Part shown: positions 13,850-17,768 of the stretch, in pieces | How the letters are laid out: each line of letters opens with the position of its first letter | How positions within the stretch are numbered: the stretch's first letter is position 1 | Source of the DNA: UBA9630 sp043725085 | GTDB taxonomy: Bacteria; Patescibacteriota; Minisyncoccia; Moranbacterales; UBA2206 | Length of the DNA: 17,768 nucleotides | Reading direction: 5' to 3' | Assembly: GCA_043725085.1 (NCBI GenBank) | Contig: JAYSLY010000018.1 | Span: 1-17,768, forward strand | Notes under the pieces: model-generated | Seen by the model: only the letters and a program-made list of their open reading frames with translations | Told to the model about the DNA's origin: nothing | Databases searched by the model: none | Program-made: the position numbers and the translations under genes

Positions 13850-15730
13850 ATGCCAAGAAATATATTGTCGGAAAAAATAAGAAAAATCGGGATAATGATT
13901 GGTTTAATTCTTATTCCCCTTTGTCTTTATTTTTATTTTGGTCTGCAGCATCTGACGCAATTTGAAACCGCCGATGAGCATTATTGGTTTGGCGATGTTG
14001 AAACAGGAAGAATATATAAATATTGGAATGCGATCAGTCATGGAAATTGGGCTGGCACGCGCATTAATGATAAGCCAGGCGTAACCTTGGCCTATATTTG
14101 CGGCATTGGGACTATCGTTGACAGCACCTCTTTTAATGAGCCGGATGATGGTGATTCTGTTTCGAATAGTTCGGATATTGCCAATACATTGCATGATAAT
14201 TTTGTTTTTCGCCTGCCGATACTGATCTTTAACGGACTTTTTTCATTTTTTTTCTTTTGGGGAATTAGGCGTGTTACTAGGAAAAAATGGATTGCAATTT
14301 TCGCGACAACATTAATTTTGCTCAATCCGGTTCTCTTGGGAGTCTCGCAGATTGTCAATCCCGATGCACTTTTGTGGACTTTTGTCTTCTCGTCGTTTCT
14401 TTGTTTTTATTTGTTTTTGGAAGAGAGGAGAAAAAAAGACGCGGTACTTGCTGCCATATTTTTCGGGCTAGCTTTGCTCAGTAAATATACGGCAATCATC
14501 TTCATTCCATTCTATTTTGTTATGGTTCTTATTCATTTGTTATTTGAATCAGAATCTTGGTCAATGGAAGAATTAAGAAAGAATATTATCCGGTTTATTT
14601 TGGGTTATTTTTGCGTTGTTTTTGGCGCGTTCTTGCTATTTGCGCTTCTCATGCCGGCGGTCATAGTTAGTCCGTATTTTTTCTATGACAGTGTGGTTGG
14701 CTTTAAGGGGATGTTTCCAATTTTTGCCAATGTGGTTGTCTATGGAATATTAATTTTTCTGGATGCTATAATTTTTCAATCTAAATATGCAGATTTGGTA
14801 ATTAGAGGATTGAGAAGATATCGAGCGATCTTTTTGAAAATAATTTTCGCAGTTCTGTTTTTGTGGTTGTTTTTAGCGCTGCTTAACTGGTCAGTGGGGG
14901 ATAATATCATGAACATCAAGGGACTTGCTTTTGATGTGGATAAAAGTATTTTCAAAAAACAAGGTGTGCTGGATAAAATATTTTTAGAAAGTTATCCGCT
15001 CGTGTTTTCCCTGACTCCGCTTGTTTTGTTTTTCATATTTTTCACTTTGGTAAGGGCATTTTTCAAAAAAAGTAAATTCCCAAAATTGATCTTTACTATT
15101 TCTGTTTTTGTCCTTAGTTTTTATGGCGCTGTTTTTAAGCAAAATCTTCTATCAACTATCCGCTACACAATCATTCTCTATCCCTTTTTAATGCTTTTGG
15201 CGTCAATTGGTATTTGGGAGTTTTTGCAGATACTTCTGGCTCGCAAGAAAAATAAGCAGGTGCTGTATATTAGCTATTTCGCAATCGTTTTCATCTCTTC
15301 TGTCAGTATCTATCTGATTAAGCCATTCTATTTCAATTACACAAGTGATTTATTGCCCAAAAGTCGTCAAATTACCGGTGCTTGGGGCTACGGAGGCTAT
15401 GAAGCGGCCCAGAAGTTGAATGCGCTTCCGGATTCCGACACACTGACTGTCTGGACAGACTATTGGGGATTTTGTTCATTTTTCAAGGGAAGGTGTATTA
15501 GAATGGCGGCAATCGATAGTGTTGATAGAAACACAATTGACAGGATTGATTACTATGTTGTTACAAGAAGAGGAAAAGCGCTTAATAATGCTCTTTGGGA
15601 AAAGATGGAAAAAGCAAGTATAGGCACACCGATATGGAGATTAGAGATTGATAGTCGTCCTAAAAACTTCATTGAAATATATAAGCCCAAGGATAATATT
15701 TTGAAAATAAAAAAAGCGGATTCTGACTGA
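13850..15730 (+). CDS. GT39/PMT-type membrane glycosyltransferase (paralogue B)
   Basis: This 626-aa protein is a clear paralogue of the one at 11029. Shared landmarks are the acidic pair Asp42-Glu43 in ADEHYW, GTRINDKPG (69-77), QIVNPDALLW (167-176), STIRYTIILYP (435-445), WGYGGYEAAQKLN (512-524) and the Cys pair GFCSFFKGRC (C542, C549). It lacks the two additional membrane segments of paralogue A and so is about 60 residues shorter. The predicted role is the same: transfer of a sugar from a polyprenyl-phosphate carrier outside the membrane, with the Asp-Glu loop at the active site. It lies 18 bp after the deacetylase and is the last gene of the + strand run. It stops with TGA directly next to the stop of the minus-strand gene, leaving no room for a separate terminator. 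Confidence 0.85.
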   Translation: MPRNILSEKIRKIGIMIGLILIPLCLYFYFGLQHLTQFETADEHYWFGDVETGRIYKYWNAISHGNWAGTRINDKPGVTLAYICGIGTIVDSTSFNEPDDGDSVSNSSDIANTLHDNFVFRLPILIFNGLFSFFFFWGIRRVTRKKWIAIFATTLILLNPVLLGVSQIVNPDALLWTFVFSSFLCFYLFLEERRKKDAVLAAIFFGLALLSKYTAIIFIPFYFVMVLIHLLFESESWSMEELRKNIIRFILGYFCVVFGAFLLFALLMPAVIVSPYFFYDSVVGFKGMFPIFANVVVYGILIFLDAIIFQSKYADLVIRGLRRYRAIFLKIIFAVLFLWLFLALLNWSVGDNIMNIKGLAFDVDKSIFKKQGVLDKIFLESYPLVFSLTPLVLFFIFFTLVRAFFKKSKFPKLIFTISVFVLSFYGAVFKQNLLSTIRYTIILYPFLMLLASIGIWEFLQILLARKKNKQVLYISYFAIVFISSVSIYLIKPFYFNYTSDLLPKSRQITGAWGYGGYEAAQKLNALPDSDTLTVWTDYWGFCSFFKGRCIRMAAIDSVDRNTIDRIDYYVVTRRGKALNNALWEKMEKASIGTPIWRLEIDSRPKNFIEIYKPKDNILKIKKADSD

Positions 15731-16141
15731 TTAGTTAAAATTTTTATAAATTTCTTTTGTTCCACCATTTTCATCTGAAACTTCCAGGACAATTTTTTCT
15801 CCCTTGGTATCGGTGTCTAGGGAAAGGGGAATGGTGCTTTTTCCTCCGGTAGGAATTGAAATAGTGGCTTCTTTTATTATTGCACCATCACTGGTTCGTG
15901 TTTCCTTCCAATGAAACTTTTTTGCTTTTCCATTATTTTCGATGGTAAAGCTTAGGTCTTGAGATTTGGGATCTTCGAAATAAATTGCCCACCAGCCATT
16001 TTTTCCTGTCGGGTCAGTTTGCTTTTGTTCGCTAAGGTCAAGAAAAACAAAGCTCAAAAACAGCAAAACGATGACCGTTGTGATAATTTTTTTTTCACCG
16101 GTTTGATTATTTTTCTCGGTAGTATGCATTGATTTTATCAT
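15731..16141 (-). CDS. Single-pass membrane protein with a beta-rich extracytoplasmic domain
   Basis: The 136-aa protein has a short polar head, one membrane segment (about 18-35, IITTVIVLLFLSFVFL) and an outer domain of about 95 residues with alternating hydrophobic and polar stretches typical of a beta-sandwich: WWAIYFEDPKSQDLSFTIEN (50-69), then FHWKET, SIPTGGKSTIPLSL and KIVLEVSDENGG. This pattern recalls CARDB/Ig-like or DUF1616-type domains found with archaeal and CPR glycosyltransferases, but I cannot name the family. The start at 16141 overlaps the end of the upstream glycosyltransferase-like gene by 35 bp; ATG at 16129 (overlap 23 bp) is equally possible. The overlap suggests translational coupling and a shared job. 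Its stop codon directly abuts that of the convergent GT39 gene. Confidence 0.75.
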   Translation of the reverse strand: MIKSMHTTEKNNQTGEKKIITTVIVLLFLSFVFLDLSEQKQTDPTGKNGWWAIYFEDPKSQDLSFTIENNGKAKKFHWKETRTSDGAIIKEATISIPTGGKSTIPLSLDTDTKGEKIVLEVSDENGGTKEIYKNFN

Positions 16142-17768
16142 TAGAATAAACCTGCCAAAAACCCTTTAATTTTTGAAATTGCGCGCTGTCCATTTCCTTG
16201 TCGACCATCACAAAGTTTGCCTTCAAGTCAGCATAGCATTTCAAGCCAAGCTCTCCCGCCGGATTGGAAATCATATCCCGCGAGCAGAACTCGTTTTTGT
16301 CAACACCGTTTTCATAGCGTTCGAGATTGGCTCTATAGACCGGGAAATTGTATCCGCGCATGAAAAACAGCTTTATCCAAGAATCAGCCGCGAGATAGAG
16401 GTGATCAGAGATTAATAAATCTTTATCGTTCAGTTTGGAAGAAAGATATTGACTGACGCCAAGCGTTTCTTGGGTTTTTTGTGCAGTGCTGCTGGCGCGT
16501 AGGAAATCAACATTGCCAGCATACCCGTCAAGAAAAATAAATACTAAGATTAGAAGGTACGCGCTAAGAATTAATCCAGGCCCAATAGACGATAATTTGG
16601 TAGTAGTGGATTTATTCTGCCAAAAGATAGAGGCAAATGCAAAAGCGCTAAGCAGAGCAAAAGGGTAGGCTCCATAATTAGCGACACGACCGGAAGGGAT
16701 ATCGATTTTGATCAAATTTGGTACAAGAGAGATTAGTGAGATGATGATAATCCAACTCGCAATCAAAAGAGCGGAATATTTGAAGGTAGTTTTTCTGTAG
16801 GAGATGAAGAGCAGAAATAAGCCTAAAATACCCAGAGCAATACGAGCTTCACCAAGAATATCGCGAAATTGCAAAAGAGAGAGGCCGGTGTGCTCGACTT
16901 TTTTGATCGTTCCGACTACTGTGTTCACCGCGCTGTTTCGCAGGTAGGATGGCATGTAGATGCCAAAAACAAAAATGATAACAAAAAGGCAAAAGGAAAG
17001 AATTAAAGGAGAAATGAGAAGTTTTTTTTCACTAAGAACAAAATTTTTGGTTTCTTTGAAATTCAATACCAAAGAAAGTAAAATGAAAATTGCAAAAGCG
17101 AGAAGAAAAATAAAAGCGGTGAGATGATGCGTATAAAAAAGTCCCATTGAGAAAAATAACCCAAAAAACAGGAAAGCTGGAAATTTTTCTCGCAAAAAGC
17201 GAATATAGAAATAGAAAGTCAAAGGCAAGAGCAGGTTTCCGATGATGTTACCAATAACTCCGCCACCAACAAATTTGGCCTGTGGCGGGTCGACGGCAAA
17301 AAGCGCACCCAAGAAGAGTAATGCAAAGATGGCAATGTTTTTGTTTTGTTCGAGGTTTTCAAGCAGACGCACCGATAAAATAAAAAGCGCGAGCAAGCTA
17401 AAAATGTTAATGAGTAGCAAAACTGAAACCGGCCAAGTGGAGATGAAATCCAGGCCGGAAATCAGATTGATCGCAGAAAAAATCAAATGTTCTCCGATCA
17501 CGAAATCACTGATTGGATGTGGCGCGTCAATTTGAAATACTTCATTTTTTTCCACGATGTCGCTTTGGGCATAATTCTGAATCTTTCCATTTTGCGCAAA
17601 TAGTTTTGACCAATACATGTGATGGCCAAAATCAGTGCCTGAAGACGGCAAAGCGTTTTGGAGGTAAGCGCTGCGGATAAAAACTGACAGAAAAAGAATT
17701 AGAAGAATGAGGTAGAGTTGCTTGGAAGAAAAAGCGAAAAGCGTTTTCGTTTCAACGGCTTCTTTTGG
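16107..17768 (-). CDS. GT-C-like polytopic membrane glycosyltransferase, N-terminus outside window
   Basis: The frame is open to the window edge (553 codons visible), so the gene is partial. The TTG at 17651 is unlikely to be the start: codons before it continue without a stop and encode a membrane segment (LYLILLILFLSVFI) and then RSAYLQNALPSSGTDFGHH. The Asp and His residues in GTDFGHHMYW fit the first outer loop of GT-C glycosyltransferases, where a catalytic Asp follows the first membrane helix. About ten hydrophobic segments follow, with FYTHHLTAF as a conserved-looking motif, and a soluble C-terminus ends VYSNDKINAYYREK. It differs from the two GT39 proteins in this window and could be an oligosaccharyl- or polyprenyl-sugar transferase. 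It overlaps the start of the small beta-domain gene, suggesting the two work together. Confidence 0.72.
   Translation of the reverse strand, partial: PKEAVETKTLFAFSSKQLYLILLILFLSVFIRSAYLQNALPSSGTDFGHHMYWSKLFAQNGKIQNYAQSDIVEKNEVFQIDAPHPISDFVIGEHLIFSAINLISGLDFISTWPVSVLLLINIFSLLALFILSVRLLENLEQNKNIAIFALLFLGALFAVDPPQAKFVGGGVIGNIIGNLLLPLTFYFYIRFLREKFPAFLFFGLFFSMGLFYTHHLTAFIFLLAFAIFILLSLVLNFKETKNFVLSEKKLLISPLILSFCLFVIIFVFGIYMPSYLRNSAVNTVVGTIKKVEHTGLSLLQFRDILGEARIALGILGLFLLFISYRKTTFKYSALLIASWIIIISLISLVPNLIKIDIPSGRVANYGAYPFALLSAFAFASIFWQNKSTTTKLSSIGPGLILSAYLLILVFIFLDGYAGNVDFLRASSTAQKTQETLGVSQYLSSKLNDKDLLISDHLYLAADSWIKLFFMRGYNFPVYRANLERYENGVDKNEFCSRDMISNPAGELGLKCYADLKANFVMVDKEMDSAQFQKLKGFWQVYSNDKINAYYREK

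Noticed and set aside
15728..15730. TGA possibly read as an amino acid (recoded genetic code)
   Set aside because: Reading through would run into the convergent gene, no gene here needs an internal TGA, and the tail before it matches the natural end of the paralogue.
1..17768. CRISPR array, tRNA or rRNA genes
   Set aside because: No regularly spaced direct repeats, cloverleaf-like sequence or rRNA-like stretch was found on reading both strands.

Overview
The window looks like a chromosomal segment of a Candidate Phyla Radiation (Patescibacteria) bacterium. The signs are AT-rich DNA, tightly packed genes, almost no Shine-Dalgarno sequences before start codons, a 59-residue ferredoxin, a short FtsB-like protein and several GT39-type membrane glycosyltransferases. 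This placement is inferred from gene style; no rRNA or other phylogenetic marker beyond LepA and ClpB is present. TGA acts as a stop where it appears (end of the gene at 13850-15730), so the recoded-TGA lineages are unlikely.

Left part (1-5078). A structured, non-coding stretch with two strong inverted repeats precedes a Xer-type tyrosine recombinase, which is followed 9 bp later by lepA (EF4). lepA carries a palindromic repeat inserted in frame in its GTPase domain. A strong double-palindrome terminator closes this pair. A good promoter then starts, probably without a leader, a run of a 39-aa membrane peptide, an FtsB/DivIC-like division protein and a membrane-anchored parvulin-like foldase. 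A separate small gene encodes a Cys-rich ferredoxin. Next comes a 243-bp intergenic region holding a long hairpin and a 138-bp element with 20-bp imperfect terminal inverted repeats.

Central and right part (5079-15730). Seven + strand genes follow with gaps of 7-46 bp, so they probably form one operon: an intact HtrA protease, a ClpB-type disaggregase with an unusual ClpC-like LGF tripeptide, a polytopic membrane protein, a second HtrA-like protein that has lost all three catalytic residues, and two paralogous GT39-type glycosyltransferases with a YdjC/ChbG-type deacetylase between them. The arrangement joins envelope protein quality control to sugar transfer and sugar deacetylation at the cell surface. 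The functional link is an inference from gene order.

Right edge (15731-17768). Two minus-strand genes converge on the operon with directly abutting stop codons: a single-pass protein with a predicted beta-rich outer domain, and upstream of it a large GT-C-like membrane protein whose N-terminus lies beyond the window.

The observations most worth following are the HtrA pseudoprotease beside an active HtrA, the repeat-derived insertion in LepA, the ClpB/ClpC hybrid features, the 40-bp dyad with dif-like half-sites before the recombinase, and the MITE-like element before htrA.
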